Assembly: GCF_027213965.1 (NCBI RefSeq)
Contig: NZ_JAPWGX010000003.1
Span: forward strand, 310,001-374,000
Direction of reading: 5' to 3'
From: Maritalea porphyrae
GTDB taxonomy: Bacteria > Pseudomonadota > Alphaproteobacteria > Rhizobiales > Devosiaceae
DNA: 64,000 nt
Made by a program: the position numbers and the translations under genes. Positions 54,125 through 63,020 of the stretch are shown one piece after another. The first letter of the stretch is position 1, and each line of letters starts with the position of its first letter. The notes beneath the pieces were generated by a model. That model was not told the DNA's origin, searched no databases, and saw only the letters and a list, made by a program, of their open reading frames with translations.

Positions 54125-55609
54125 ATGGCTGCTCCACAGCGCGGTTTCAAATTCAATCTAGCCATAGGCATCTATGTGCTTTGTGCCGCCATTGTGGTTG
54201 GGTTTGCTGGTTCTAATTTTTACGTTTTGAATGCCGCAGGTGATGTCGCCAATCAAGTTCAGTTCAATGCTGAAGCCAATCTTGTTTCAAAAGAAGTGAA
54301 GCTTCAGCTGCAAGGGTTGGCGAGCGATCAAGCAGAGATTTCTTTTTTGGACGAAACTGTGTTCGAGCTTTATCGGCGCGAAATTGACCTTGAGTATGTG
54401 CAAGAAGAAATAGCTGAGGACAGTTGGCTTGAGCATGAGTTTGAGCACGTCATCATCGTTGACGAGCAAGGCAATCCACAAATAACGATTTTTAGGGACC
54501 AGTTGATGGAGCCCAGAGATGGCCTAGAGAATATCGTTGCAAATTTTGATTTGATTCAACGCGCGCGTACAAAATATTTTGCAAATCGCAAAGTGCGCGG
54601 AAAAGGATTTGTGCCGATTGGTGACCCGGTTTGGTCAAATAATGCGATTTATGCTGCCGATTATCGCATGGTTGAAGGGCAGCTTGGCATGGCCGTTGCT
54701 CAGGCAATCGTGCCTGACATTTTGGAGGTTTTACCAGATGGGAACCCCAAGATTCTTTTCATTTTCCGCCCGCTAAACAAATTCGCATTTGGCCAGGTTA
54801 GAGAGCAATTGGGGCTTTCACGTTTTTCCATTGTGGCGCAAAAAGATGCAAACCCTGAATTAGATCAGATGGTTATTGGCGGTGTCGGAAGTGCAAAAAT
54901 CGCTGCGGTCTGGGAGGCTACTAAACCTTCCGCTCACATTTGGGAGAAAGCCTTGCCGTTTCTGGCTGGCCTGTTGGCTCTAATCACGGTTGGGCTTGGG
55001 TTCATTGGGTACCGCTATAGCAAGATCGTCACTCGCATTCAGGTCAGCGAAGAGCGCAATCGCTTCATGGCTGAACATGATGCTCTTACTGGTTTGCCAA
55101 ACCGTCTGCAGTTTGACAATGAGTTGGACAATATCATCGCTAAAGCCGAATTGAACCGATGTGCAATCATCTGCACGGATTTGGACAAATTCAAAGACGT
55201 CAATGACACTTATGGTCACCAAGCAGGTGACGCTGTTATCAAAACGGTTGCTCAGCGCATCGCAAACGTTGTCGGCGATAAAGGAATGGCAGCACGGGTT
55301 GGTGGCGATGAGTTCATCATCTTGCTGCGCGATGGGTTGGATGAAGAAAGCGTCATGATGTTGTGCGACAACATCATCGAGACGGTGTGCGAAGAAGTGG
55401 TGTTTGACAACGGTTCAGCAGAAGTTGGCGCGAGTATTGGTGTGGCCTGGTGGCCTGACGATGCGCTTACAGCGAAGTCTGTGATCCGCAGTGCTGATCA
55501 GGCGCTTTATCGTGCTAAAGAGCTTGGGCGCGGCCAAACGGTGCGGGCGCTGGCGCCCAATGAGACGCCCGAGCGTCGCCACAACACCGATCGTCGTAAG
55601 TCTATCTAA
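54125..55609 (+). CDS. Diguanylate cyclase with periplasmic (CHASE4-like) sensor
   Basis: The 494-residue protein has a membrane segment at about 11-33, a periplasmic domain of about 230 residues that fits the CHASE4 pattern (EHVIIVDEQGNPQ, NNAIYAADYRMVEGQLGMAVAQAI), a second membrane segment (about 280-300) and a GGDEF domain from about 330. The motif GGDEF in ARVGGDEFI is intact, with ALTGLPNRLQFDNEL and TDLDKFKDVNDTYGHQAGD upstream; no RxxD inhibitory site is present. It should make cyclic di-GMP in response to an external signal. GGGGA lies eight to nine bases before the ATG at 54125. The stop overlaps that of hpaI. Confidence 0.88.
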   Translation: MAAPQRGFKFNLAIGIYVLCAAIVVGFAGSNFYVLNAAGDVANQVQFNAEANLVSKEVKLQLQGLASDQAEISFLDETVFELYRREIDLEYVQEEIAEDSWLEHEFEHVIIVDEQGNPQITIFRDQLMEPRDGLENIVANFDLIQRARTKYFANRKVRGKGFVPIGDPVWSNNAIYAADYRMVEGQLGMAVAQAIVPDILEVLPDGNPKILFIFRPLNKFAFGQVREQLGLSRFSIVAQKDANPELDQMVIGGVGSAKIAAVWEATKPSAHIWEKALPFLAGLLALITVGLGFIGYRYSKIVTRIQVSEERNRFMAEHDALTGLPNRLQFDNELDNIIAKAELNRCAIICTDLDKFKDVNDTYGHQAGDAVIKTVAQRIANVVGDKGMAARVGGDEFIILLRDGLDEESVMMLCDNIIETVCEEVVFDNGSAEVGASIGVAWWPDDALTAKSVIRSADQALYRAKELGRGQTVRALAPNETPERRHNTDRRKSI

Positions 55610-56373
55610 GGTTTGAACCGATTGGCGATGCCACGCATTGCGTTTGCATATGCGGTGACATCAATGCCCACAGCAACAAATGATGCACCTAAGTCCAAAC
55701 ATTTATTGGCAAATACCTCGTCGAGCGTCAATATGCCAGCAGCCTTGTTAGACGCTGCGATTTTGGAAATGGCATCCGTAATTGCTCTAACGACGACATC
55801 TTCCTTGGGTTTGCCCAAATAACCCATGTCTGCTGCCAAATCTGCGGGGCCGATAAAGACACCATCGATACCATCGACCTCAAGAATTTTGTCAAGTGAA
55901 TCAAGTCCAGCCTGGCTTTCTATTTGAATTAAAAGGCAAATTTCTTCACCTGCTGTGGTAAGGTAGTCTGGAATGCCGCCAAAATTTGAAGCGCGGGCGA
56001 GGGATGCGCCGACGCCGCGCACGCCTTTTGGGGGATAGTGGCAGGCGGCAACCAGCTCTTTTGCTTGCTTTGCGCTTTCAACCATGGGGATAAGAATTGT
56101 CTGCGCTCCAGCGTCTAAATATTGTTTGATCATCCATGTTTCGCCGATTGGCAATCTGACGGCTGGGGACGAATTGGATTTTTCGATCACCTGCACTTGT
56201 TTAAGGATGGATCGTAGGTCGTTGGGCGCGTGTTCTCCATCGACTAAAAGCCAATCAAATCCGGCACTTGCGGCGATTTCCGCGCAATATGAATCGGCAA
56301 GCCCGAGCCAGCAGCCAATTTGTTTGTCCCCGTTTTTGAGGGCTTGTTTGAACTTGTTTTTTGGAGCTGGCAT
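55606..56373 (-). CDS. hpaI: 4-hydroxy-2-oxoheptane-1,7-dioate aldolase
   Basis: The 255-residue class II (metal-dependent) aldolase splits 4-hydroxy-2-oxoheptanedioate into pyruvate and succinate semialdehyde, the last step of homoprotocatechuate breakdown. GFDWLLVDGEHAPNDLRS contains the catalytic histidine; IPMVESAKQA, QIESQAGL (metal-binding Glu) and VFIGPADLAADMG (metal-binding Asp) follow. It is the last gene of the operon, 17 bases after hpaH. Confidence 0.93.
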   Translation of the reverse strand: MPAPKNKFKQALKNGDKQIGCWLGLADSYCAEIAASAGFDWLLVDGEHAPNDLRSILKQVQVIEKSNSSPAVRLPIGETWMIKQYLDAGAQTILIPMVESAKQAKELVAACHYPPKGVRGVGASLARASNFGGIPDYLTTAGEEICLLIQIESQAGLDSLDKILEVDGIDGVFIGPADLAADMGYLGKPKEDVVVRAITDAISKIAASNKAAGILTLDEVFANKCLDLGASFVAVGIDVTAYANAMRGIANRFKP

Positions 56374-56390
56374 AGGTTTGATCCTGAAAG

Positions 56391-57188
56391 TTAGAAGGTG
56401 CAGCTGACGTGTCCAAAGGGGCCGAAATCGGCATATATATGGTCGCCAAACTCGGTTTCCACCGGGCGAATAAATGAGCCGGAAAGGACCACGTCACCCG
56501 CGCTAATCGATTGATTATACTGGGCTAAACGATTGGCGAGCCATACGATCCCCATGACTGGATCATTAAGAACGCCCGCGCCTAGGCCTGTTTCTTCAAC
56601 CTCGTCGTTGTTGGTGACGATTGCCCCAACCCAACGTAAGTCAAAGGCGTTTATTTGATGTTTTTGGGTGCCCAAGACTATCCCCGCGTTGGCGGCATTG
56701 TCGGCGATGGTGTCAAAGATTTTGCGGCTTATCCCCGTTTTGGCATCCTGACGAACGATACGTGTGTCCAGGATTTCCAGCGATGGGCAGACATAGTCTG
56801 TGGCCGCAATCACCTGCTCGCGGGTGATGTTTGGCCCGGAAACCGGGGCTTTCATCACAAAGGCAATCTCTGCTTCGATTCGTGGTTGAATGAAGCGGTC
56901 GCGCGGAATTTGGCTGCCGTTTTCAAAAAACATATCCTCAAACAATATGCCGCTATCTGGAATGTCGATGCCCAATGCGGATTGCATGGCTTTTGAGGTG
57001 AGGCCAATTTTCCAACCATGCTGTTTGCCGCCATTTTTACGCTTTTTATCCACGTATGCAGATTGGATCGCGTAGGCGTCGTCCATGGTCATTTGTGGAT
57101 TGGCCAGTGAAATCAATTCCATTTGCTGGCGGGATTTTTCCGCTTCAAACAAGGCATTAGCTGCAATTTGGATTTGATCGGGGGTCAT
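56391..57188 (-). CDS. hpaH: 2-oxo-hept-3-ene-1,7-dioate hydratase
   Basis: The 265-residue protein belongs to the fumarylacetoacetase-like hydratase branch (MhpD, HpaH). It hydrates 2-oxohept-3-enedioate to the aldolase substrate. KIGLTSKAMQSALGIDIPDSG is the N-terminal signature, and EAEIAFVM holds the metal-binding glutamates. Its start overlaps the stop of the FAH-family gene as ATGA, so they are coupled. Confidence 0.92.
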   Translation of the reverse strand: MTPDQIQIAANALFEAEKSRQQMELISLANPQMTMDDAYAIQSAYVDKKRKNGGKQHGWKIGLTSKAMQSALGIDIPDSGILFEDMFFENGSQIPRDRFIQPRIEAEIAFVMKAPVSGPNITREQVIAATDYVCPSLEILDTRIVRQDAKTGISRKIFDTIADNAANAGIVLGTQKHQINAFDLRWVGAIVTNNDEVEETGLGAGVLNDPVMGIVWLANRLAQYNQSISAGDVVLSGSFIRPVETEFGDHIYADFGPFGHVSCTF

Positions 57189-58048
57189 TGCTCGTCCTCA
57201 ATGCCATTGATCAGGGTGCCAATGCCAGACACTTCAACCTCCACTTTGTCCCCGGGCTGCAAGAACTGTGGCGGATCGAGCCGCGCGCCTGCACCTGTGG
57301 GGGTGCCGGTGACAATGATATCCCCGGGTTCAAGGGTGGTGAATGTGGAGATATATTCGATCTGTTTGCGGATCGGGAACAACATGCGTGATGTGTTGTC
57401 TTTTTGGCGGACTTCGTCATTTACGCGGGTGACAATGTCTGCGTTTTCAATCTGTTGCGGATCGCTATAGGGCACAAGCCATGGTCCCATCGCGCCTGAA
57501 TTGTCAAAGTTCTTGCCTTGGGTCACATTGAATTTTGCGTGGCGCACCCAGTCCCGAATTGTGCCTTCGTTACAAATAGTTAGGGCTGCGATGTGATCTA
57601 ACGATTCCGCTTGGCTGATGTGCCGACCGCCCTTGCCAATGACAATGGCAATCTCACCCTCATAGTCGAGTTGATGGGAGGCTTTGGGGCGGATCAGGGG
57701 CGAGTTATGCCCGGTAAATGAGCTTGGGAATCGCACAAACAGGGACATATTAGGCGGGGCATCTTGGCCATCCTTATATTCTTCGTTGCGGGCCGGAAAG
57801 TTGACGCCAACGCAAATAATTTTGCCCGGATTTGGCAGTGGAATGTCCAGTTTTGCGTCGGCAATGTCCCGCGAGTGTCCCAGTTTTTGTGCCAGCTCAA
57901 GTGCCTGATTTTGGGCGTTTGCGTGGAACACGTCTCGCAATGTCCCAAACTGTGTCATTTGAGGGGATAAATCTGTGATGTTTTGTCCATCTGTTGCACC
58001 CCACATGGGGGTGCCATTGATGGTGTAGGAGACAAATCTATTCATCAT
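57185..58048 (-). CDS. hpaG: Fumarylacetoacetate-hydrolase-family protein (HpaG-like decarboxylase/isomerase)
   Basis: The 287-residue protein has one FAH domain: ICVGVNFPARNEE, DYEGEIAIVIGKGG (metal ligands Glu), NFDNSGAMGPWLVP and the GDIIVTGTPTGAG loop. In this operon the place fits HpaG, which decarboxylates 5-oxopent-3-ene-1,2,5-tricarboxylate and isomerises the product. E. coli HpaG has two FAH domains in one chain (about 430 residues); here there is only one, so a part of the reaction sequence may be done by this protein alone or elsewhere. ATGA overlaps exist with both neighbours. Confidence 0.8.
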   Translation of the reverse strand: MMNRFVSYTINGTPMWGATDGQNITDLSPQMTQFGTLRDVFHANAQNQALELAQKLGHSRDIADAKLDIPLPNPGKIICVGVNFPARNEEYKDGQDAPPNMSLFVRFPSSFTGHNSPLIRPKASHQLDYEGEIAIVIGKGGRHISQAESLDHIAALTICNEGTIRDWVRHAKFNVTQGKNFDNSGAMGPWLVPYSDPQQIENADIVTRVNDEVRQKDNTSRMLFPIRKQIEYISTFTTLEPGDIIVTGTPTGAGARLDPPQFLQPGDKVEVEVSGIGTLINGIEDEQ

Positions 58049-59454
58049 AATTGCGCTGCCATTTGAGTGATCACATCATAGGCGAAATCAGCATCTGCCT
58101 GTTCCATATCGAATGAACCACATTGGAAGCGAATGACGAATTTTCCATCGATCTTTGTTTGGGTGAGGTAGATGCGTCCATCATTATTGATGTTGGTGAG
58201 AAGGCGCAGATTGAGCTCGTCCAAATCGTTGACGCCTTTAGGTGCATAGCGAAAGCTAAACAGCGACAACATGGGTTCGGTGACAATTTCAAAGTCCGGT
58301 GCCTGCGATAGTTTGTTGTATAGCCCTTCAGACCATGCAACGTGATTGCGGATCATTTGGCGCAAGCCTTCAAGGCCATGAGCGCGCAGTAAGAACCAGA
58401 TTTTTAAAGCGCGAAAGCGTCGGCCCAAAGGCACTGACCATTCAGAATAATTTATGATGCCATCGGTGCCGTGGGTTTTTAGGTATTCTGGTTTGATTGC
58501 TAATGTGCTGACCAATGCGTCTGGGTCTGCAATGAAATGTGCCGAGCAATCAAATTGCGCGCCAAGCCATTTATGTGGGTTGAACACGATGCTGTCTGCG
58601 CCTTCAACGCCTGTCCAGAAATGGCGAAACTCGGGGCAGATCATTGCTGCGCCAGCCCAAGCCGCATCGATGTGCGAATAAAGGTTTTCCGCTTTGGAAA
58701 CCGCAACAACTTCGGCAATATTGTCAGTAGAGCCAACCGACGTGCCGCCCACACTAGCTATGATGCCAGCGGGGATGAACCCGGCTTCGCGATCAGCCTT
58801 GATGGTTTTTTTAAGTGCTTCAATATCCATGCCGCGCAGTTTGCCCTTGTGCGGAATGCGCACCAAGTTTTCTTCACCAATGCCCGCAACCCAAATGGCG
58901 CGATCGATCGAAGTGTGGACTTGATCCGAACAGTAAATGCGCAACTGCTTGTGGGCGGCAAGACCGTCCACGTTGCCACGCCAATTTAATGCCCGTTCGC
59001 GCATGGTCAAAACTGCAGCCAAGGTGGCTGACGACGCGCTGTCTTGTATAACGCCAGTGAAGCCATCAGGTAGGCCGATGGCTTGGCGTAGCCAATCCAA
59101 AACCTTGGTTTCTAGTTCGGTCGCCGCAGGTGAGGTTTGCCACAACATACATTGGGCCGCGATCGAATTGACCAACATTTCAGCCAGAACAGAGGCAGGA
59201 GCGGCATTCGCTGGAAAATAGGCAAAGAAGCGCGGGTGCTGCCAATGGGTGATGCCGGGCATCAGTTTGGCTTCAAAATCAGCGAAAATGGCTTCCATAT
59301 CTTCGCCCATTTCAGGCGGTGTGTCGGGCAGTTGGGCGATGATTTCGCCCGGTTTGGTTTGAGCGCGCACGGGGCGGTCGCGCAAGTTCTCACGATAATC
59401 TGCGCCCCAGTCCACAAATCGTTTGCCCCAATGGCGAAAATTCTTCCAGTCCAT
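58045..59454 (-). CDS. Pyridoxal-phosphate aromatic L-amino acid decarboxylase
   Basis: The 469-residue protein is a group II decarboxylase. DSASSATLAAVL binds the cofactor phosphate, CSDQVHTSIDRA has the stacking histidine, HIDAAWAGAAM has the aspartate, and the PLP lysine is in NPHKWLGAQFD. THWQHPRFFAYFP near residue 70 is the aromatic-substrate motif of DOPA/tyrosine/tryptophan decarboxylases. Its place inside the hpa operon, overlapping the FAH gene by four bases, suggests decarboxylation of DOPA or tyrosine so that the amine can be turned to homoprotocatechuate; this is inference. Confidence 0.88.
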   Translation of the reverse strand: MDWKNFRHWGKRFVDWGADYRENLRDRPVRAQTKPGEIIAQLPDTPPEMGEDMEAIFADFEAKLMPGITHWQHPRFFAYFPANAAPASVLAEMLVNSIAAQCMLWQTSPAATELETKVLDWLRQAIGLPDGFTGVIQDSASSATLAAVLTMRERALNWRGNVDGLAAHKQLRIYCSDQVHTSIDRAIWVAGIGEENLVRIPHKGKLRGMDIEALKKTIKADREAGFIPAGIIASVGGTSVGSTDNIAEVVAVSKAENLYSHIDAAWAGAAMICPEFRHFWTGVEGADSIVFNPHKWLGAQFDCSAHFIADPDALVSTLAIKPEYLKTHGTDGIINYSEWSVPLGRRFRALKIWFLLRAHGLEGLRQMIRNHVAWSEGLYNKLSQAPDFEIVTEPMLSLFSFRYAPKGVNDLDELNLRLLTNINNDGRIYLTQTKIDGKFVIRFQCGSFDMEQADADFAYDVITQMAAQL

Positions 59455-59462
59455 AAATGCCC

Positions 59463-60443
59463 CTATGGTGCAATGATTGGTGATGCTGCAAGATCTGACA
59501 TGGTCGGTTCCACATTTTCAAAAGTGCTGCCATGTTCAAACCAGCTGCGTGGTGCAGGTGCACCCCAAAGTGTTTGGCGTTGCGGGTCTTTTAGGTCCCA
59601 TTTGATGGGTTCAAGATCTGGATCAACCGTTTGATAGTCTGAACAATAGATCTCGATCCGGTGACCGTCGGGATCCAAAATGTACAAGAAGAATGCATTG
59701 GAAATGCCGTGGCGACCCGGACCGCGTTCAATGTTGGCCACATAGCCAGTGGTGGACATTAAATCCAAGAGATCAATGATATTGAGCGGATTTGGCACCC
59801 AAAATGCGGTGTGGTGAAGGCGAGGACCAAGGCCGTTGGTGAATGCCATATCATGCACGCCGCCTTTGCGGTGCATCCATGCGGCCCAAAGGCGTTTGCT
59901 CTCATCGTCTTCAGTATATTCGGTGGTGCGGAAACCAAAGTCTGCATAAAAGGCGACGCTTTCATCAACGTCTTGGGAGAAGACATTGAAATGGTCAATG
60001 CGCAGCGGTTTGACGCCATTGTAGAGCTTATATTTCTGGTGGATGGGCTCAAGACGATCCATTTTGAAATAGAACTCAAGTGGAATGCCGTGGCAGTCTG
60101 ATGTGCGCAGGGTGCGGCCTTGGTAGGGGCGTTCTATCCATGCTGTCGGGCGGCCCTTTGATTGGAAATAAGCTTCGGCCTTATCCAATTCAGGTTCATC
60201 ATAAACCTTGAAGCCCAAAACGTTGGCCTGTGCTTTTTCGCCTTTTTTCAGGATGATGCAATGGTGGCCGCGTTCTTCCATGGCGCGAAGATAGATTTCG
60301 TTATCATCTTCGTGGGTGATTTGCAGGCCCAGTGTATCCACATAAAAGGCGCGGCTGGCGACCAAATTGGTGACCACAAACTCAACATGGCTAAGGCGCA
60401 GTACGTTAAATGGCGGGTACAGATTATGCTCTGGTAATGGCAT
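59463..60443 (-). CDS. hpaD: 3,4-dihydroxyphenylacetate 2,3-dioxygenase (extradiol)
   Basis: The 326-residue type I extradiol dioxygenase has two vicinal-oxygen-chelate domains. The metal site is visible: His in RIDHFNVFS, His in PRLHHTAFWV and Glu in GHRIEIYCSD. The start (LRLSHVEFVVTNL) and length agree with bacterial homoprotocatechuate 2,3-dioxygenases of the Fe/Mn type. It cleaves the ring of 3,4-dihydroxyphenylacetate to the semialdehyde for HpaE. GAGGAAAT lies before the ATG. Confidence 0.95.
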   Translation of the reverse strand: MPLPEHNLYPPFNVLRLSHVEFVVTNLVASRAFYVDTLGLQITHEDDNEIYLRAMEERGHHCIILKKGEKAQANVLGFKVYDEPELDKAEAYFQSKGRPTAWIERPYQGRTLRTSDCHGIPLEFYFKMDRLEPIHQKYKLYNGVKPLRIDHFNVFSQDVDESVAFYADFGFRTTEYTEDDESKRLWAAWMHRKGGVHDMAFTNGLGPRLHHTAFWVPNPLNIIDLLDLMSTTGYVANIERGPGRHGISNAFFLYILDPDGHRIEIYCSDYQTVDPDLEPIKWDLKDPQRQTLWGAPAPRSWFEHGSTFENVEPTMSDLAASPIIAP

Positions 60444-60502
60444 GATATTTCCTCAAGTGTTCGCGCGCATGTCTGATCTCATGCTCGCAGAATTAAACGC
60501 GA

Positions 60503-62020
60503 TCATCCACCTAGTTTTGGGATTTTATGTTCAGTTGTCGCAAAGGCGATGTTTTTGGTTTCCATATAGAAGTCAAATGACCAATCGCCGCCATCGCGGC
60601 CAATGCCCGATGATTTGACGCCACCAAAAGGCGAGGGCAAATGGCGTGAGTTCTCTGAATTAACCCAAACCATGCCTGCTTGTAATTGATCGGAAACACG
60701 GAAGGCGCGGTTGACATCATTTGTCCAAACATATCCGGCAAGGCCGTAGTCGATATCGTTGGCAATTTCTAAGGCATCTGCTTCATCAGCAAAGGGAATG
60801 GCGGTGAGCACAGGGCCAAAAATCTCTTCTTGAGCAATCCGCATCTTATTGTTGGCATTGGTGAAAAGGGTTGGCTTGACATAGCAACCGCCGCCCGGAC
60901 CAGCAAATTTTTCGCCGCCCAACGCAATTGTTGCGCCATCTTGCTTGGCGATTTGAAAATATTCGAGCACTTTCTTTTCATGCACAGGGTGGATCAGGGG
61001 GCCAACGGTGGTTTCTGGGTCTAGTGGGTGGCCTACTTTGATCTGACTCGCCTTCTTAGCGATTTTGGCCGTGAACTCATTGTAGATCGATTGTTCAACC
61101 AAAAGCCTAGAAGAAGATGTGCAGCGTTCGCCATTGAGCGAATAGATCATGAAAACTGCAGCTTCTGCTGCACGGTCCAAATCCGCGTCGGCGAAAACAA
61201 TCACTGGGTTTTTGCCGCCAAGTTCAAAGTGGACCCGTTTTAGGGTTGGTGCCCCCTGAGCCATAATCATAGAACCAGTGCGGCTTTCGCCAACAAATCC
61301 AATGGCTTTGATCAATTTGTGTTCGGTCAGGGCTTTGCCAGCGTCTTCGCCCAATCCGTTGACAAGATTCCAAACGCCTTTGGGTAAGCCCGCTTCTTCA
61401 GCGATCTCCACAAGCAAACGTGCGGTTAGCGGCGAAAACTCGGCGGGTTTGTGCACAATAGTACAACCGGCGGCGAGGGCGGGAGCAATTTTCCATGTGG
61501 ACAACATGAAAGGTGTGTTCCACGGGGTGATGACCCCAACCGGACCGATGGCATGGCGCGTGGTCATATTGACCTGACCCGCATTGCGCAGAGACTGTCC
61601 GTCCTGCGCTGTGGGCGCGCGATCAGCGAAAAAGCGGAAATTATCGGCACCGCGTAATGCCGCTTTGGACATGAAACGCATGGATTGGCCTGTGTCCATA
61701 CTTTCGATCAGCGCTATTTCTTCGGCACGGGCTACAATGCCGTCAGCTATGGCGTGTAGAATGGTTCTGCGCTGCGTGCCGGGCATGGTGGACCAGCTTT
61801 TAAAAGCTGCGTGTGCGGCCTTTGCGGCACGGTCAATATCTTCAGATTTGCCGTGAGCTACGTCACATAGTTTTGAAAGATCAACAGGGGTGATGCTTTC
61901 AAACGTTGTGCCATCGGCTGCGGGGACGGCTTCACCATTGATATAATTGGTTACGCCGTCTCGCCGGAACCGTTCTAGATAGCTATTTGCTTTTTCAACA
62001 TTGGATTGAAAACTGGCCAT
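60503..62020 (-). CDS. hpaE: 5-carboxymethyl-2-hydroxymuconate semialdehyde dehydrogenase
   Basis: The 505-residue aldehyde dehydrogenase has the family motifs: GVITPWNTPFMLSTWK, FELGGKNPVIVFADAD with the general-base glutamate, and NGERCTSSSRLL with the catalytic cysteine. The position between hpaF and hpaD and the sequence KLCDVAHGKSEDIDRA point to HpaE, which oxidises the ring-cleavage semialdehyde with NAD. Confidence 0.94.
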   Translation of the reverse strand: MASFQSNVEKANSYLERFRRDGVTNYINGEAVPAADGTTFESITPVDLSKLCDVAHGKSEDIDRAAKAAHAAFKSWSTMPGTQRRTILHAIADGIVARAEEIALIESMDTGQSMRFMSKAALRGADNFRFFADRAPTAQDGQSLRNAGQVNMTTRHAIGPVGVITPWNTPFMLSTWKIAPALAAGCTIVHKPAEFSPLTARLLVEIAEEAGLPKGVWNLVNGLGEDAGKALTEHKLIKAIGFVGESRTGSMIMAQGAPTLKRVHFELGGKNPVIVFADADLDRAAEAAVFMIYSLNGERCTSSSRLLVEQSIYNEFTAKIAKKASQIKVGHPLDPETTVGPLIHPVHEKKVLEYFQIAKQDGATIALGGEKFAGPGGGCYVKPTLFTNANNKMRIAQEEIFGPVLTAIPFADEADALEIANDIDYGLAGYVWTNDVNRAFRVSDQLQAGMVWVNSENSRHLPSPFGGVKSSGIGRDGGDWSFDFYMETKNIAFATTEHKIPKLGG

Positions 62021-62036
62021 AGTTGGGGTCCTAATT

Positions 62037-62426
62037 CTAGCTGTTCGACTTGAGGCGAGGATGGATGGTGTTCACTTTCCAGCTCAGGTCTGGATCAATT
62101 TCGATGATTTCGAGGGACAATGCGAAATGTGGTTCAGCCAACAGGTCTTGGCAGATTTCGCTGACTTGATCGATCAGGGCTTGGCCGAAGTTGCGTTTTT
62201 GGTCTTGAGTCCGACCTGCGCCAATGCGTAAGACCAAATCGATGAATGCGTTTTGTGGGTGTTGGTCTGCAATAGAGTATGCAGCCGCCGGATATGCGCG
62301 CACCCGCACACCGCCTTTAGGGAACATGTCAGAAGCGCAGATTGTATCGCCCAACTGATCGCACAGTTGTTTCATATCAATGCGGGGCTCGATATTCTCT
62401 GAATATTGGATCACTAGATGTGGCAT
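62037..62426 (-). CDS. hpaF: 5-carboxymethyl-2-hydroxymuconate delta-isomerase
   Basis: The 129-residue protein is a tautomerase-fold isomerase that starts MPHLVIQYSENI, with the catalytic Pro directly after the initiator Met, as in HpaF/CHMI. RVRAYPAAAYSIAD and FIDLVLRIGAGRT are family segments. The ATG at 62426 has AGGAG five bases upstream; it is the first gene of the operon, divergent from hpaR. Confidence 0.94.
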   Translation of the reverse strand: MPHLVIQYSENIEPRIDMKQLCDQLGDTICASDMFPKGGVRVRAYPAAAYSIADQHPQNAFIDLVLRIGAGRTQDQKRNFGQALIDQVSEICQDLLAEPHFALSLEIIEIDPDLSWKVNTIHPRLKSNS

Positions 62427-62441
62427 ATTCGCTCCTAACAA

Positions 62442-62453
62442 TTAACATGTTAA
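62442..62453. promoter_or_regulatory. Candidate HpaR operator
   Basis: TTAACATGTTAA is a perfect 12-bp palindrome lying 16 bases upstream of hpaF in the divergent hpaF-hpaR interval. MarR-type regulators bind short AT-rich palindromes of this kind, and HpaR of E. coli represses its own divergent operon. The assignment is by position and symmetry only. Confidence 0.5.
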
Positions 62454-62553
62454 GTAATATGCCTAGTATTGTCAATATGCGCTGAAGGTATGTTTTCTTG
62501 CATTTTTGGCGGTTTTGGGCGAATTCTAAAAAATGAACGGTGAGAATCAAAAC

Positions 62554-63006
62554 ATGACTGCTGAGCAACTATTGGAAAAAACCAACCGGTCACTCCCCAT
62601 TGTTTTGTTGCGAGCCCGAGAGTCGGTTATGGCGCATTTTCGGCCCATGTTGGCGGCGCACGGGTTAACGGAGCAGCAATGGCGCGTGTTACGTGTTTTG
62701 AGTGAAGCGGGCGAATTGGATGCCAGCCATTTGGCACATCACGCCTGTATTCTGCCGCCAAGTTTAACGAGGATGCTCAAAACGCTTGAAGGAAATGGGT
62801 GGATTGTGGGTCGTCGTGACAAGAACGACGGTCGACGGATGCTGTTTAGTGCTACCGAAGAAGGTTTGCGCTTCATTGCAACAGTGTCGCCAAAAGGCGC
62901 TGCTATTTACGAAGAAATTGTGGATGCATTCGGCGAAGACAAATTGCGTCAGTTGGTTGATCTGCTCGATGAGTTGCAAACCAAAGTAAATGGCGCCGCA
63001 AAGTAG
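62554..63006 (+). CDS. hpaR: HpaR-type MarR-family transcriptional regulator
   Basis: The 150-residue protein has the HpaR signature SLPIVLLRARESVMAHFRP followed by GLTEQQWRVLRVLSEAGE and the winged helix-turn-helix ILPPSLTRMLKTLEGNGWI and RRDKNDGRRMLFSATEEG. In E. coli HpaR represses the meta-cleavage operon until an aromatic acid such as 4-hydroxyphenylacetate binds. Its divergent position beside hpaF supports the same role here. The ATG at 62554 has GGTGAG nine bases upstream; an ATG at 62533 adds seven residues. Confidence 0.92.
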   Translation: MTAEQLLEKTNRSLPIVLLRARESVMAHFRPMLAAHGLTEQQWRVLRVLSEAGELDASHLAHHACILPPSLTRMLKTLEGNGWIVGRRDKNDGRRMLFSATEEGLRFIATVSPKGAAIYEEIVDAFGEDKLRQLVDLLDELQTKVNGAAK

Positions 63007-63020
63007 CGACGCTTTTGTTT

